A DNA stretch of 64,000 nt from Rhizobium rosettiformans (GTDB lineage: Bacteria > Pseudomonadota > Alphaproteobacteria > Rhizobiales > Rhizobiaceae): contig NZ_CP032406.1 in assembly GCF_016806065.1 (NCBI RefSeq), positions 1 to 64,000 on the forward strand. The letters are read 5' to 3'. The first letter of the stretch is position 1. Each line of letters begins with the position of its first letter. The notes under the pieces were generated by a model, which was given only the letters and a program-made list of their open reading frames with translations, did no database searches and was not told where the DNA came from. Shown here in pieces: positions 42,105 to 51,603 of the stretch. Both the position numbers and the translations under genes were made by a program.

Positions 42105-42782
42105 TCAGACGGTCATGACCCAGCCGCGGAACGAAAAAGCGGCGTAGAACAGGCTTGGCTGCCGGAAGCCGGCTTCGAGAAAGCACGCTTCTTCCCGGTC
42201 CTGCGAAAGCAGCGGCAGCCGCTCGGCCATCGCCTTAGCAGAGGCTGCGGTCTGGCTAGAATTGGCGTTCGGGCCTGCGGCAAACGTCGCAGATCTCGCC
42301 AGCCAAGCCTCCGCCTGCCCCTCCACAATAGTGTGATGAGCGGCTACAAAAACGCCGCCTGGTTTAAGACGCTTCCCGATCTCCTGGAGAGCATCCAGCC
42401 GCTCGTGCCATTCGAGGAAGTGCAGCGTCAGCAGGCAAATCGCCCCATCGTAGGGACCAGCAGGGGCATCCGCTGTCGTGCCGGTAACGAGATGCGTTCG
42501 CGCGGCGCAACGCGCTGTGGTTTGGCGGGCGATGTCGAGCATGGCAGGCGAGGGATCGACGCCGGTAAATTGCCAATCCGGCCGCATCTCCGCCATGGCA
42601 CTGATCTCCAACCCGCCACCGGCGCCGACGACGAGTACATCAGCGGCGCCCGGCGCCTGTTCCGCAAGAAGCAGCGTCGCCATTTTATGAAGGTCTGCAA
42701 GCCCTGGCACCTTGCGCGGCGTCTCGCGAACATAGTCTCTCACGGTTGCCGGATCGAGGAATGAACTGGACCTGTCGTTCAT
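42105..42782 (-). CDS. SAM-dependent class I methyltransferase
   Basis: 225 aa. SAM-binding motif I VLVVGAGGGLEI (residues about 49-60), motif II GVDPSPAMLDIA, and the DGAICLLTLHFLEW block. Substrate unknown. Divergent from the Rrf2 gene with 109 bp between; this pair is widespread in proteobacteria and the regulator probably controls the methyltransferase. The ATG at 42782 (MNDRSSSF) was taken rather than far upstream in-frame codons that would cross into the Rrf2 region. Confidence 0.85.
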   Translation of the reverse strand: MNDRSSSFLDPATVRDYVRETPRKVPGLADLHKMATLLLAEQAPGAADVLVVGAGGGLEISAMAEMRPDWQFTGVDPSPAMLDIARQTTARCAARTHLVTGTTADAPAGPYDGAICLLTLHFLEWHERLDALQEIGKRLKPGGVFVAAHHTIVEGQAEAWLARSATFAAGPNANSSQTAASAKAMAERLPLLSQDREEACFLEAGFRQPSLFYAAFSFRGWVMTV

Positions 42783-42891
42783 GACGCACCCTATTCGTAA
42801 GTTGAAGATGCGTAACACGGTTTCGCGTTTTGTATCAAGTGATGCTACATGAATCGCGAGAGCGTGGAGGCCGCATGAACCGGAGCGGGCA

Positions 42892-43356
42892 ATGAATAGG
42901 GATACGAGACTATCTGACGTATTACATGTGCTCTTGCACATGGCGCAAGTAAAGGAGCCGCGGACATCGGAGGTTCTGGCACGAAGCATGGGTACCAACC
43001 CGGCCGTGTTCCGTCGGACGATGGCGGGCTTGCGTCGCGCGGGCCACGTCATCTCGGGCAAGGGCCACGGCGGGGGCTGGCAACTCGCGCGGCCCCTTGA
43101 GGAGATCACGCTTCTAGCCGTTTATGAAGCGCTGGAGCGGCCGACACTCTTTGCTATTGGCTCACGCGGCAGGCATCCGGAATGCAGGATCGAAGACGGC
43201 GTAAATTCAGCCCTGGCGGAGACGATGCGGCAGGCGGAAAGCCTGCTGTTGCAGCGATTTGGCCAGGTGACGTTGGATCAACTGATGCCGTCGCAGGCAA
43301 GGGCATTATCGCAGACTTGCAGCAGTGCCTTACCCGCCGCGCCGCGTGGTGACTGA
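42892..43356 (+). CDS. Rrf2-family transcriptional regulator
   Basis: 154 aa. Winged helix typical of Rrf2 (TRLSDVLHVLLHMAQ, TSEVLARSMGTNPAVFRRTMAGLRRAG, GKGHGGGWQLARPLEEITLLAVYEAL). The three-cysteine Fe-S motif of IscR/NsrR is absent (one Cys in HPECRI), so it belongs to the cluster-free group (YwnA-like). Probably represses the divergent methyltransferase gene. Confidence 0.88.
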   Translation: MNRDTRLSDVLHVLLHMAQVKEPRTSEVLARSMGTNPAVFRRTMAGLRRAGHVISGKGHGGGWQLARPLEEITLLAVYEALERPTLFAIGSRGRHPECRIEDGVNSALAETMRQAESLLLQRFGQVTLDQLMPSQARALSQTCSSALPAAPRGD

Positions 43357-43434
43357 GTTGACCCGCATAAGGCCTGGCGTCGCAACGCGAGCGCTGCTGC
43401 AGAACCGCAGCAGCGCCGGATGAGGTGCCGGGTT

Positions 43435-44166
43435 TCAGGCACTTGCCGTGGGGCGAACCACGATCTCGCTGGTATCGACATCGACGGGCTGGCCGATGAC
43501 GTGCAAGATGGCCTTTGCGATTGCTTCAGGCTTCAATGCTATTTGGCGATAGCTCTGCATGGCTTCGGCTGCGACCGGATCTGTGATGCTTTCGGCCAGC
43601 TCGGACTCCACGACACCAGGGTAGACGCAGGTGACGCGGAGCTTTTCGTTCTCCTGGCGCAATCCATCTGAGATTGCCCGCACTGCATATTTCGTGGCGC
43701 AGTAGACTGCGGCGGTCGGAGACACTGCAAGTCCCCCGATTGATGAGACATTGATGATCTGTCCGTATCCCTGCTGTTTCATCACGGGCAGGACGGCGGC
43801 GATGCCGTACAGCACCCCCCTAATATTGACGTCAATCATCCGGTCCCATTCTTCGACCTTTAAAGAGGCCATGGGTGACAGCGGCATGATGCCCGCATTG
43901 TTGATGATGACATCGATCCGTCCAAAGGCCTTTACGGCCGCGTCGGCGAAGCTTTGGAAGCTGTCACGCGAAGTAACGTCAAGGCTTCGGAAAATGGTCT
44001 TTCCTCCGGAGGCAACGATTTCGTCAGCAAGCTCTTCGAGACGATTTGTTCGCCGTGCACCAATAGCAACGGTGGCGCCGGCAGCGGCAAGCGTCCGCGC
44101 GGTCGCTTCGCCGATCCCGCTGCTAGCTCCGGTGATCAGGATGACCTTGTTTTCGAGGTTCGTCAT
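43435..44166 (-). CDS. Short-chain dehydrogenase/reductase (SDR)
   Basis: 243 aa classical SDR: cofactor loop TGASSGIG (residues 13-20), NNAG (about 90), catalytic Ser in INVSSIGG and YCATK (Tyr-x-x-x-Lys). GARRTNRLE after beta-2 suggests NADP(H). Last gene of a three-gene minus-strand set with the flavoredoxin-like gene and a second SDR. GGAAGG lies before the start. Substrate unknown. Confidence 0.9.
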   Translation of the reverse strand: MTNLENKVILITGASSGIGEATARTLAAAGATVAIGARRTNRLEELADEIVASGGKTIFRSLDVTSRDSFQSFADAAVKAFGRIDVIINNAGIMPLSPMASLKVEEWDRMIDVNIRGVLYGIAAVLPVMKQQGYGQIINVSSIGGLAVSPTAAVYCATKYAVRAISDGLRQENEKLRVTCVYPGVVESELAESITDPVAAEAMQSYRQIALKPEAIAKAILHVIGQPVDVDTSEIVVRPTASA

Positions 44167-44215
44167 GATTTTCCTTCCTATAGTTTCAATTGGGGCGGTG
44201 CCTTGAGCGAGTTGC

Positions 44216-44764
44216 TCACGGCAGATGACGCCACTTGACCATGCGGTGTTTGAGGTCGAGCGTGCCGTTGTCGACGGCGAAGATTCCGTCACCACAATGG
44301 TGCAGGGTCCGGCGTTCTGTTCGGCTCTCGTTGACCCAGATCCTCTTCGCCTCGAGGATGAACAGGTTGTAGGGATCGAGCAGCCTGTCATCGACGACCA
44401 CGCATTCGATGTTAGCCAGGCAATCTTCGAGAAGCGGAGCGGAGACCTGCTCCGCAGACCTAGTCTTCAGGCCAAACCTTTCGAACTTGTCGACATCAGC
44501 GCCGGAGCAGTTTCCGACATCGACAACAGTTTCGGCCAGATCCAGTCCGGGCACGGCGATCACGCATTCACCGGTCCTGCAAAGCGCGTGATAGCTGTGA
44601 TCCCAGGGGCCGATCACACAACCGATAAGCGGCGGATCGTGCTGGATCATCATGTGGAACCCCATCGTCATGACGTTAGACTTGCCGTTATCGTGTGTCG
44701 ACACCATCACGATCGGGCCGGGTTCGAGCAGGCGAAAGGCCTGCGATGCGGGTAGTTCGTTCAT
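44216..44764 (-). CDS. Flavin-reductase-like / flavoredoxin-type FMN-binding protein
   Basis: 182 aa. FMN-binding split-barrel: GPIVMVSTHDNGKSNVMTMGFHMMIQHDPPLIGCVIG (residues about 17-53), HSYHALCRTGECVIAVPG and DKFERFGLK. The family transfers electrons between NAD(P)H, flavin and a partner oxygenase or acts as flavoredoxin. Sandwiched between two SDR genes, 49 and 54 bp apart, so probably one transcript. Confidence 0.82.
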   Translation of the reverse strand: MNELPASQAFRLLEPGPIVMVSTHDNGKSNVMTMGFHMMIQHDPPLIGCVIGPWDHSYHALCRTGECVIAVPGLDLAETVVDVGNCSGADVDKFERFGLKTRSAEQVSAPLLEDCLANIECVVVDDRLLDPYNLFILEAKRIWVNESRTERRTLHHCGDGIFAVDNGTLDLKHRMVKWRHLP

Positions 44765-44818
44765 CTTGGATCTCCTTTAGGGCCCCTGCGCTACGGCAGG
44801 GACCGAAAGGGGTGTGCC

Positions 44819-45568
44819 TTACCAGCCCTGTTCCACTGGCAGGACGAAGAGCTCGGCCACATCCACATGCGCTGGCGCCTGCGCGGCAAAGACGATCGTG
44901 TCGCCGATGTCCGTTCCCTGGAGGAAGGTCATCTGGCCGGCGAGATCATCCATCTGCCGGCGGTAGTCGGGATCGGTGATGTGATCGTAGAGCTCGGTAG
45001 CGACAGCACCCGGCTGGATGCAAGTGACCCGGATATTGTGTTTGGGGCCCACTTCCATCCGCAGACCGTCCGAAAAGGCGGCGACGGCATGTTTGGTGGC
45101 GCAATAGACCGAAAGACCCTTGAAGACCTTGCGGCCGGCGATCGAGGACATGTTGAAGACATGGCCCGAATGCTGCTTGATCATCTGCGGCAGTACGGCG
45201 GCAGTCGTGTTAAGGAGACCCTTCACGTTCACATCCACCATCCGGTGCCACTCATCGACCTTGAACTGGTCGATATCGGAAAGCGGCATCAGGCCGGCAT
45301 TGTTGACGAGAATGTCGATCGCACCATGGGCATCGATGAGCGTCTTGACGCCGGCTTCGACCGAGGCCGGGTCGACTACGTCCATTTGAAGGACAAGGGC
45401 GTCACCCCCATTGGCTTCGATCTGCTGCTTGAGATCCACAAGCTTGTCCGTGCGGCGAGCTGCAATGCCGACTTTGGCCCCGGCTTCCGCGAGCCTGGCG
45501 GCAGTGGCGGCACCGATCCCGCTCGATGCGCCTGTAACGAGTGCGATTTTTCCATTGAGATTTGTCAT
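44819..45568 (-). CDS. Short-chain dehydrogenase/reductase (SDR)
   Basis: 249 aa. [20 protein letters not shown] and YCATK all present; AARRTDKL again suggests NADP(H). It resembles the SDR at 43435 closely along its length ([26 protein letters not shown] against GIMPLSPMASLKVEEWDRMIDVNIRG), so the two are likely paralogues kept together. First gene of the three-gene set downstream of the AraC gene. Confidence 0.9.
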   Translation of the reverse strand: MTNLNGKIALVTGASSGIGAATAARLAEAGAKVGIAARRTDKLVDLKQQIEANGGDALVLQMDVVDPASVEAGVKTLIDAHGAIDILVNNAGLMPLSDIDQFKVDEWHRMVDVNVKGLLNTTAAVLPQMIKQHSGHVFNMSSIAGRKVFKGLSVYCATKHAVAAFSDGLRMEVGPKHNIRVTCIQPGAVATELYDHITDPDYRRQMDDLAGQMTFLQGTDIGDTIVFAAQAPAHVDVAELFVLPVEQGW

Positions 45569-45762
45569 CGTCTTCACTCCTTGTCTTGGCCGCCGATTGG
45601 GCGGCATTTGCGTGTTGACAGGAAGGAAGTGGTGCGGATGGCGGCAGCGATCTCTCGCACTATTGCTGCACTTGTCGGGATCTTGCTCGAAAATCCAAAG
45701 CTGGATGAACCTACGCCGCCAGCGGGATCGGCGGCGCAAGCGGTCAGTCGGGTGAGAAACGA

Positions 45763-46725
45763 CTAGATTTCTGCTCTTAATGCTACCTGCCCGGCTTCGC
45801 GAGCATGCGGCAAATCAGATAGGTTCGCCAGTTGCTCTGCATAAGCTGATGGTGGGATGCCGACAACGCGACTGAAGGCGGTGCTAAGGGCGCTGGCAGA
45901 GCGATAGCCAACCCGCTCAGCGACTTCCTGAAGCCCCAGATCGCCTCGACGCAGCAGAAGGTTCTTTGCAAGGCTCATGCGCCATGTAATCAGATATTCT
46001 CTGGGTGAGATGCCGATCGTCCGGCGAAATCGATCGAAGAAGACCGATCGAGAGAGCGCGGCTTCGCGGGCCATTTCGTCAACTGTCCAGTCCTTAGTTG
46101 GCTCGGCATGCAGCAGGCGGATCGCGGTCGCAAGCCGCGGGTCGCTGAGACCGCGCAGGACGCCAGGCGGGGCCGACTCCCCGCTCACCGAGCGCAACGC
46201 TTCAAGGAGCATGACCTCAAGCAGCCGGGCAAGGACAGCGGCCCGCGCCGGCCGCTCTGTCAAAGCTTCCTCTGTCGCAAGTTGAACGAGGCTTGTCAGC
46301 CGTCGCTCATTCCTCACATGGACAAGTTGAGGCAGGAGGCGGACCAGCAAGTCCGCATCCGGCGAAGCAAAACCGAAATGTCCAACAAGGATCCGGGCGT
46401 TGACGATGCCTTGCGGATTGCCATGCCGTGTTTCCCCGGGAAGCATCGTGACGGTGAGAGGATCAACGTTGTCGTTCTGAACCCCGGCCACGTCCGACAT
46501 GGTGAACCCGCAAGCCGCGGGGATGAGGACAAAGTCTCCTACCTTCAAGGTGATCGGCGCATGCTTCTGAACCTCCAGCAAAGCCGAGCCCTCGAGCATG
46601 GCGCAATAGAATGGCTGGCCGTTCTCCACTCGGTCCACTCGCCAGAGACCAGCACCACTGACGACCTTCGACCGCAGTGCCTCCGGTTGAAGGAGCTCGA
46701 CCATTTCAGACAAGGGGTCAACCAT
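45763..46725 (-). CDS. AraC-family transcriptional regulator with cupin N-domain
   Basis: 320 aa. N-terminal cupin_6-type effector domain (residues about 10-190; [39 protein letters not shown]) and C-terminal double helix-turn-helix (about 205-300; [60 protein letters not shown]). Divergent from the SDR at 46818 and upstream of the SDR/flavoredoxin set, so it may control both. Confidence 0.9.
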   Translation of the reverse strand: MVDPLSEMVELLQPEALRSKVVSGAGLWRVDRVENGQPFYCAMLEGSALLEVQKHAPITLKVGDFVLIPAACGFTMSDVAGVQNDNVDPLTVTMLPGETRHGNPQGIVNARILVGHFGFASPDADLLVRLLPQLVHVRNERRLTSLVQLATEEALTERPARAAVLARLLEVMLLEALRSVSGESAPPGVLRGLSDPRLATAIRLLHAEPTKDWTVDEMAREAALSRSVFFDRFRRTIGISPREYLITWRMSLAKNLLLRRGDLGLQEVAERVGYRSASALSTAFSRVVGIPPSAYAEQLANLSDLPHAREAGQVALRAEI

Positions 46726-46817
46726 TTCAGACTTTTCATAACGAATTTCGGACTGATCATTATGTAAAATTCTGGAGCGACCGATAGAGTCTCGACGTGC
46801 TTCAAGAGGGAATGATC

Positions 46818-47564
46818 ATGAAAACTGTTCTTATCACTGGCTCGTCCTCAGGCTTTGGGCTGGAAATTGCCCGGCATTTTCTTGCCCACCACTGGAAGGT
46901 CGTCGCCACCATGCGCAAGCCAGATCCGGCTCTGCTCCCTGTCTCACCGCACCTCAGCATCCTCCCGCTCGATGTAACGAGCGAGGAAAGTGTCGCCGGC
47001 GCCGTCGAGGCTGCCGGCCCGATCGACGTGCTTGTCAACAATGCCGGGATTGGCTGGATGAATGCGTTCGAAGGCACCCCCATGGACCTCGCAAAGGAGC
47101 TCTTTGAAACCAACACCATTGGCCTGATGCGGATGACCCAGGCGGTTTTGCCGCACATGCGCGAAAACGGCGGCGGCGTCGTCATCAATATCAGTTCATC
47201 GGTGACCCTGCGCTCGCTTCCTCTCCTGTCGGTCTACACCGCGACCAAGGCCGCCGTGAACGCCTTTGGCGCGTCGCTTTCGATTGAACTCGAGCCCTTC
47301 GGCATCAGGGTGAGAACCATTTTGCCCGGATCTGCACCGACAACCAGCTTCGGATCGTCTGCACGAGCCCAGATTGAGGCCAAGGGAGGATTTCATCCCG
47401 CCTATGCAGACTTTGTCAGCGCCGTGTTCGCCAGCCATCAGGAAAACCAGGGACCAAAAACGCAGACTTCTGACGTGGTGGAAGCGGTCTGGCGTGCAGC
47501 GACAGACAAGGATTGCCCGGCCGTTCAGCCCGCCGGTGCAGATGCGGTCGCTTGGGCAGGCTGA
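46818..47564 (+). CDS. Short-chain dehydrogenase/reductase (SDR)
   Basis: 248 aa. TGSSSGFG (cofactor loop, residues 7-14), LDVTSEESV, NNAGIGWMN, INISSSV and YTATKAAV (catalytic Tyr/Lys). The long C-terminal part resembles SDRs acting on hydrophobic alcohols. The ATG at 46818 is best spaced from GAGGG; two upstream in-frame starts are too close or unsupported. Divergent from the AraC gene, 92 bp apart. Confidence 0.88.
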   Translation: MKTVLITGSSSGFGLEIARHFLAHHWKVVATMRKPDPALLPVSPHLSILPLDVTSEESVAGAVEAAGPIDVLVNNAGIGWMNAFEGTPMDLAKELFETNTIGLMRMTQAVLPHMRENGGGVVINISSSVTLRSLPLLSVYTATKAAVNAFGASLSIELEPFGIRVRTILPGSAPTTSFGSSARAQIEAKGGFHPAYADFVSAVFASHQENQGPKTQTSDVVEAVWRAATDKDCPAVQPAGADAVAWAG

Positions 47565-47623
47565 TCATCGGGTATGGTGGCGCTCGATACGACCGCCACC
47601 GTTAAGGCAGAACCCAGGTCCAC

Positions 47624-48478
47624 TTAAACGGAACCGGCATTGATCGATTGCCGGATCAGCTCGGAGATTTTGTCCGGCTGATCCTCGGGCGCAAAATGCC
47701 CGCAGTCGTCGAGTATGGTCAGCTTTGCGCCTGGGATCGCCACCTGAAGCTTATGCGCCCAATCCGGTACCTGCCAGGCATCATCAGCACCCCAGATCAA
47801 TTGTACCGGAATCTGGCCCAGTTCGTGAAGCCTCTCGGCAACCTCAAGCGTATGGACAGGATCGTAGTGCCTGACCTGGTGCTGAAAGAGGCTCGCCTGG
47901 CCAATGGGACCTGAGATGTAGTCGAGATAAGTTTGGAGCGGACCGTCTTTGAAGCGCTGCTTGTGGTGGACCGCGCTCAGCAACCAGTCGCGAAAATGAG
48001 CACGATGGGCGGCATCCGGTGCCTTGATCAATGCGTCGAGACCCTGCTCCATCTGCTGTCTTGTCCTTCGAGAAGGATAGCTGTCGAAACTGACCACATC
48101 GATCATCGTCAGTGACTTCAATCGACCCGGATTGAAGACGCCGAACCGCTGCGCTATCCCGCCTCCGATGTCGTGAGCCACTAGATGAAAACGATCCAGA
48201 CGCCAGTGCTCCAGCATCGCTTCAAGAACCGCCACTTGCCCAGACATCGACGTGTCCACATCGGACGCCTGGGGGCGCTCGGAGAGCCCGAAGCCAAGAA
48301 GGTCGAACAGGTGGATCCTGAACCCGTCTTGGAGAAGATGTGGTGCAACGTTACGCCAGATGAGCGATGAAGACGGCGTTCCGTGCAGCATGACAACCGG
48401 TTCACCGCTGCCATGGGTGCCGGCTGCAATGCGATAGCTGTTCACGAGGACATGTTGGTTGATCAGATCATTTTTCAT
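47624..48478 (-). CDS. Alpha/beta hydrolase, epoxide hydrolase/haloalkane dehalogenase type
   Basis: 284 aa. Oxyanion motif HGTPSSSLIW (about residue 33), nucleophile elbow AHDIGGG where the nucleophile is Asp (about 106), acid in IWGADDAWQVP and base His in DDCGHFAPEDQP. An Asp nucleophile separates epoxide hydrolases and haloalkane dehalogenases from Ser esterases. The dehalogenase halide-binding Trp after the nucleophile is absent (GGGIAQ), so an epoxide hydrolase or related enzyme fits better. The ATG at 48478 follows GGAGAGG. Confidence 0.85.
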   Translation of the reverse strand: MKNDLINQHVLVNSYRIAAGTHGSGEPVVMLHGTPSSSLIWRNVAPHLLQDGFRIHLFDLLGFGLSERPQASDVDTSMSGQVAVLEAMLEHWRLDRFHLVAHDIGGGIAQRFGVFNPGRLKSLTMIDVVSFDSYPSRRTRQQMEQGLDALIKAPDAAHRAHFRDWLLSAVHHKQRFKDGPLQTYLDYISGPIGQASLFQHQVRHYDPVHTLEVAERLHELGQIPVQLIWGADDAWQVPDWAHKLQVAIPGAKLTILDDCGHFAPEDQPDKISELIRQSINAGSV

Positions 48479-48642
48479 CCGCCTCTCCTGATGAATTGAT
48501 GAAGTCCACATCTTCCCGAGAGCGCTCAGCGAATGGGATCGGCGATTGCGCGCTCCCCCATTTTTTTTGCAATTGCACTTCAGATCATGCAGCTTACATC
48601 GTCAGCCGATCCCAACCTCATGACAAAGATTGAGCTTTAGAC

Positions 48643-49605
48643 ATGCAAAATCGATTGCGACTGACCTGCAACGAGGCCGCCGCTGGTTACCTGAAGGCAA
48701 ACCAGGCCATTGCCTTAGTCAGCGCTGAGATAGTCCCGGTGTCTGGGCACTTCATCAGGTCTCCGGTCACTCGCTCGAACGATAGCGAGCGCAATGACCA
48801 GGAGGTGCTGCCGTCCAGCAAGCCAATGATGGATCGGCTGCTGGAACGTTTTAGAAGCGCTGATCGCGTGGAGCTTTACATTGACCCCGACCCCAATAGC
48901 CAACTCCTGATGATCTATCTGTTGAGCCAGGCCATTCGCGCTAACGTCAACCCCTCAAACCTGGCGATCTTTCAGGGTACCACCCCATGGGGTCAGCAGA
49001 ATGCCGAAACATCAATCGACGCCGTCGCGCCGTCAATGCAGGTCAAAGAGCCGCATCTGAGCGCAGCTGCCGCGATTTGGGCGGCCTATGCAGCCGCGAC
49101 ACCCCAGGCCTTTCTTCGTCTCGACCCCCAGGATCTTGCTCCCTTTCCTCTCATGAACCGGACAAGGGAAGCACTGCTTGAGGATCTACCGAGTGCTGAT
49201 GCGGGACTTGGTGCCTGCGAGCATCTGGTTCTTAAGACCGTCGCCGCGCAGGGATGTACCGTTGCAAAGGTTGCAAGCGCCTTTGCCAATGACCCCATCC
49301 ATCTCATTGATCTCCCGCAGATTGTCGACCTGGTCACCGCTCTTTCGACTGGCGCTTCGCCGGTCATTGATGGTTTGAACGGCCGCTTGGGAGCGGACAA
49401 CTTCCATGTTGATGGCGATGCCTGCGAATCGTACACTCGAAGCCACATCCGGCTGACTGATTACGGCCACAAGATCCATTCCGGTGAGCTCGACTTCGTA
49501 AAGACCCATGGCATTGATCGGTGGTGGGGTGGGACCCGCTTGAAAGGCCATACGGCCTGGCGATGGGACAGGAAGTCCCGTGCACTCATATCCCCCGAAT
49601 GCTGA
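48643..49605 (+). CDS. DUF1835-like hypothetical protein
   Basis: 320 aa. The start LRLTCNEAAAGYLKA and later blocks DRVELYIDPDPNSQLLMIYLLS, ALLEDLPSADAGLGACEH and the C-terminal THGIDRWWGGTRLKGHTAWRWD recall DUF1835-type proteins, whose function is not known. No signal peptide, no catalytic motif recognised. Stands alone between divergent and convergent neighbours; the RWWGGT-x8-WRWD end is the most distinctive feature. Confidence 0.6.
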   Translation: MQNRLRLTCNEAAAGYLKANQAIALVSAEIVPVSGHFIRSPVTRSNDSERNDQEVLPSSKPMMDRLLERFRSADRVELYIDPDPNSQLLMIYLLSQAIRANVNPSNLAIFQGTTPWGQQNAETSIDAVAPSMQVKEPHLSAAAAIWAAYAAATPQAFLRLDPQDLAPFPLMNRTREALLEDLPSADAGLGACEHLVLKTVAAQGCTVAKVASAFANDPIHLIDLPQIVDLVTALSTGASPVIDGLNGRLGADNFHVDGDACESYTRSHIRLTDYGHKIHSGELDFVKTHGIDRWWGGTRLKGHTAWRWDRKSRALISPEC

Positions 49606-49649
49606 AGTCGACAGGCTGGACATTGTCTCACATCCGATAGGGTGTCGGC

Positions 49650-50648
49650 TCAGTTTCTGCGATAACGGCTCGGCAAGATCCCGGTCTCACGCCTGAAGAC
49701 CTGGGCGAAATGGCTCGGGCTTGAATACCCGACAGCAATTCCAACCCGGATGATGCTGAGATCCGTTTCCTGCAACAGCTGCTGCGCGCGGACCATCCGT
49801 TGACGGATGAAATGGCGAGACGGTGACATTCCCGTTGCCTTCTTGAACAGGCGACTGAAATGAAACGCGCTCATGCCAGCCTTCTCTGCCAGCTCAGCCA
49901 GGTTGAAGGGCTCTGCCAGATGCTCCTCGATATGCGCCATGGCGCGCCGCAGCTTGTATCCGGGCAAAGCCGTCTGTCGGTCGCCTTCCTCGTCATTTGA
50001 AGCATAGTTCCGGATCAGGTGAACCGCGAGACTTTGGGCAAGCCCTTCGACATACAACTGGCTTCCCCTGTCTTCCGCATTCAGTTCCGCGTGGATCAAA
50101 GCCAGAAAGTGCGCAAGTCGCGGATCTTGTCCTCCAGACACGTCTCGCAGGCGCGGAACCCTAGCACAGCCAAGAACGTCGACGGCCACCCGATCGAAGA
50201 GTGGCACCGACATATAAAGATGCATCACCTGAAACGGATCAGGCCCGAGGACGCGCCACCGCATCTCGTAGGGCCGGTCAGTCCGGGTCAAAAAGAAATC
50301 GCCGACTGTCACATGGGCTCCTTGCCATTCCCCATCGAGATCTCGCTCCTCAACCATGGCCTCGCCCGACATGACCCAGACCACAAGCGGTTCAGCGACG
50401 GCCGGCACCAAGAACGGCTCCTGGTTCTGGCGGCGCGAGTAGACCTGAACAAAGAGGTCACTCCAGGCCAGGCTGTCTCCGCTCAACAAGGTTCGGCCAG
50501 CTATGAACTGTTCCAGCCCACGCGATGAGGTGCGAAAAGGGACATTAGGTGCCAACGGCGTATGATCGGGCGACAAAACACTCTCATCAACCTCTCGCGA
50601 AGGCGGACGGGGGTCCGGATGAACATCTAATCCACTTGAGTCGATCAT
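49650..50648 (-). CDS. AraC-family transcriptional regulator with cupin N-domain
   Basis: 332 aa. N-terminal AraC_binding/cupin_6 part (residues about 40-210; EPLVVWVMSGEAMVEERDLD, GDFFLTRTDRPYEMRWR) and C-terminal helix-turn-helix pair (about 235-330; FNLAELAEKAGMSAFHFSRLFKKATGMSPSRHFIRQRM, GIAVGYSSPSHFAQVFRRETGILPSRYR). Downstream of the SDR at 50800 on the same strand; may regulate it or the DUF1835-like gene that converges on it. Confidence 0.9.
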   Translation of the reverse strand: MIDSSGLDVHPDPRPPSREVDESVLSPDHTPLAPNVPFRTSSRGLEQFIAGRTLLSGDSLAWSDLFVQVYSRRQNQEPFLVPAVAEPLVVWVMSGEAMVEERDLDGEWQGAHVTVGDFFLTRTDRPYEMRWRVLGPDPFQVMHLYMSVPLFDRVAVDVLGCARVPRLRDVSGGQDPRLAHFLALIHAELNAEDRGSQLYVEGLAQSLAVHLIRNYASNDEEGDRQTALPGYKLRRAMAHIEEHLAEPFNLAELAEKAGMSAFHFSRLFKKATGMSPSRHFIRQRMVRAQQLLQETDLSIIRVGIAVGYSSPSHFAQVFRRETGILPSRYRRN

Positions 50649-50765
50649 GGCTCTCTTGCCGGTCTGGTTGCTCTTGCCGAAGGCGATTGTAAATCCGCGC
50701 GAGGCCCGTCTTAAATGCGTGATGGACGGCGTTGTTTCCCGGTCTCGTCACAGTGACGGTGAACA

Positions 50766-50785
50766 GGGCCGGCATTCGCCGGCCC
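50766..50785 (-). terminator. GC-rich hairpin after the SDR gene
   Basis: GGGCCGGC (50766-50773), loop ATTC, GCCGGCCC (50778-50785): a perfect 8-bp stem 14 bp beyond the SDR stop. No T tract, so partial terminator or mRNA-stabilising structure. Confidence 0.5.
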
Positions 50786-50799
50786 CAAATGACGCCTCC

Positions 50800-51531
50800 C
50801 TACCAGGCGACAGGGCCATCGGGGGCGACAAACTGGCCGGTGACTGCCTCATCGCCGAGCAATGCATATTGGACGGGAAGACGCGCGCCCTCTGCGGGAG
50901 TCATGTATCCATTGCCTCCCGTCAAGTCCGTCTTCACATAGCCCGGCGCCACCGAGTTCACGACGATCGAGGTGCCTTTGAGTTCGGCGGCCAGTTGCAC
51001 CGTCAGCATGTTCAACGCCGCCTTTGAGGCGTTATAGCCAATCAGCCGTGCCTCATAATACGGCGAGGACGGATCGCCATTGACGCTGAGCGAGCCCAGG
51101 GTTGTCGCCAGATTGACAATGCGACCGGCAATCGACTTGCGCAAAAGCGGCAACATCGTCTGGGTAGCCGCCAGGGTGCCGAGGAAATTCGTCTCCATCA
51201 ACCTTCGGGCCGCAGCGACTGTTGCCGCCGACGGAGGGCCGTCCTCAGCGTCGACAATACCGGCATTGTTGACAAGGATGTCGAGCCTGCCATACCGGGC
51301 CAAGATTGCTTCGGCAGCAACTGGGATCGTCTCTTCTCGGTTGAGGTCTATTTCAATGGCCTCTACAGCCAATCCGGCCTGCAACAGTTCACGCGCAGCC
51401 GTCTCACCCCGTGCGACGTCGCGGGCACCCATCAGCACCGTGACGCCCGCCTCCGCCAGCTGTTTTGCAATCTCCAGCCCGATGCCCTTGTTTGCCCCTG
51501 TAACGAGTGCGATTTTCTTTGTGTCAGTCAT
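50800..51531 (-). CDS. Short-chain dehydrogenase/reductase (carbonyl-reductase-like)
   Basis: 243 aa. TGANKGIG (cofactor loop), DLNREE, NNAGIVD, NLATTLGSL and the active-site Tyr-Lys in YNASKAAL. The TGANKGIG form and GARDVARGE are typical of carbonyl-reductase-like, NADP-dependent SDRs. AAAGGTGA lies before the start. Divergent from the TetR gene with 72 bp between, so TetR control is likely. Confidence 0.9.
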   Translation of the reverse strand: MTDTKKIALVTGANKGIGLEIAKQLAEAGVTVLMGARDVARGETAARELLQAGLAVEAIEIDLNREETIPVAAEAILARYGRLDILVNNAGIVDAEDGPPSAATVAAARRLMETNFLGTLAATQTMLPLLRKSIAGRIVNLATTLGSLSVNGDPSSPYYEARLIGYNASKAALNMLTVQLAAELKGTSIVVNSVAPGYVKTDLTGGNGYMTPAEGARLPVQYALLGDEAVTGQFVAPDGPVAW

Positions 51532-51603
51532 CAATTCACCTTTGCATTTGGGAAGCATGCAACGGTAAATATATGAAGGATAGTTCGGCTTTTGGATTCG
51601 CAT

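Noticed and set aside
42105..43109. 334-codon form of the methyltransferase
   Set aside because: The extension runs through the divergent promoter and into the Rrf2 gene; start set at 42782.
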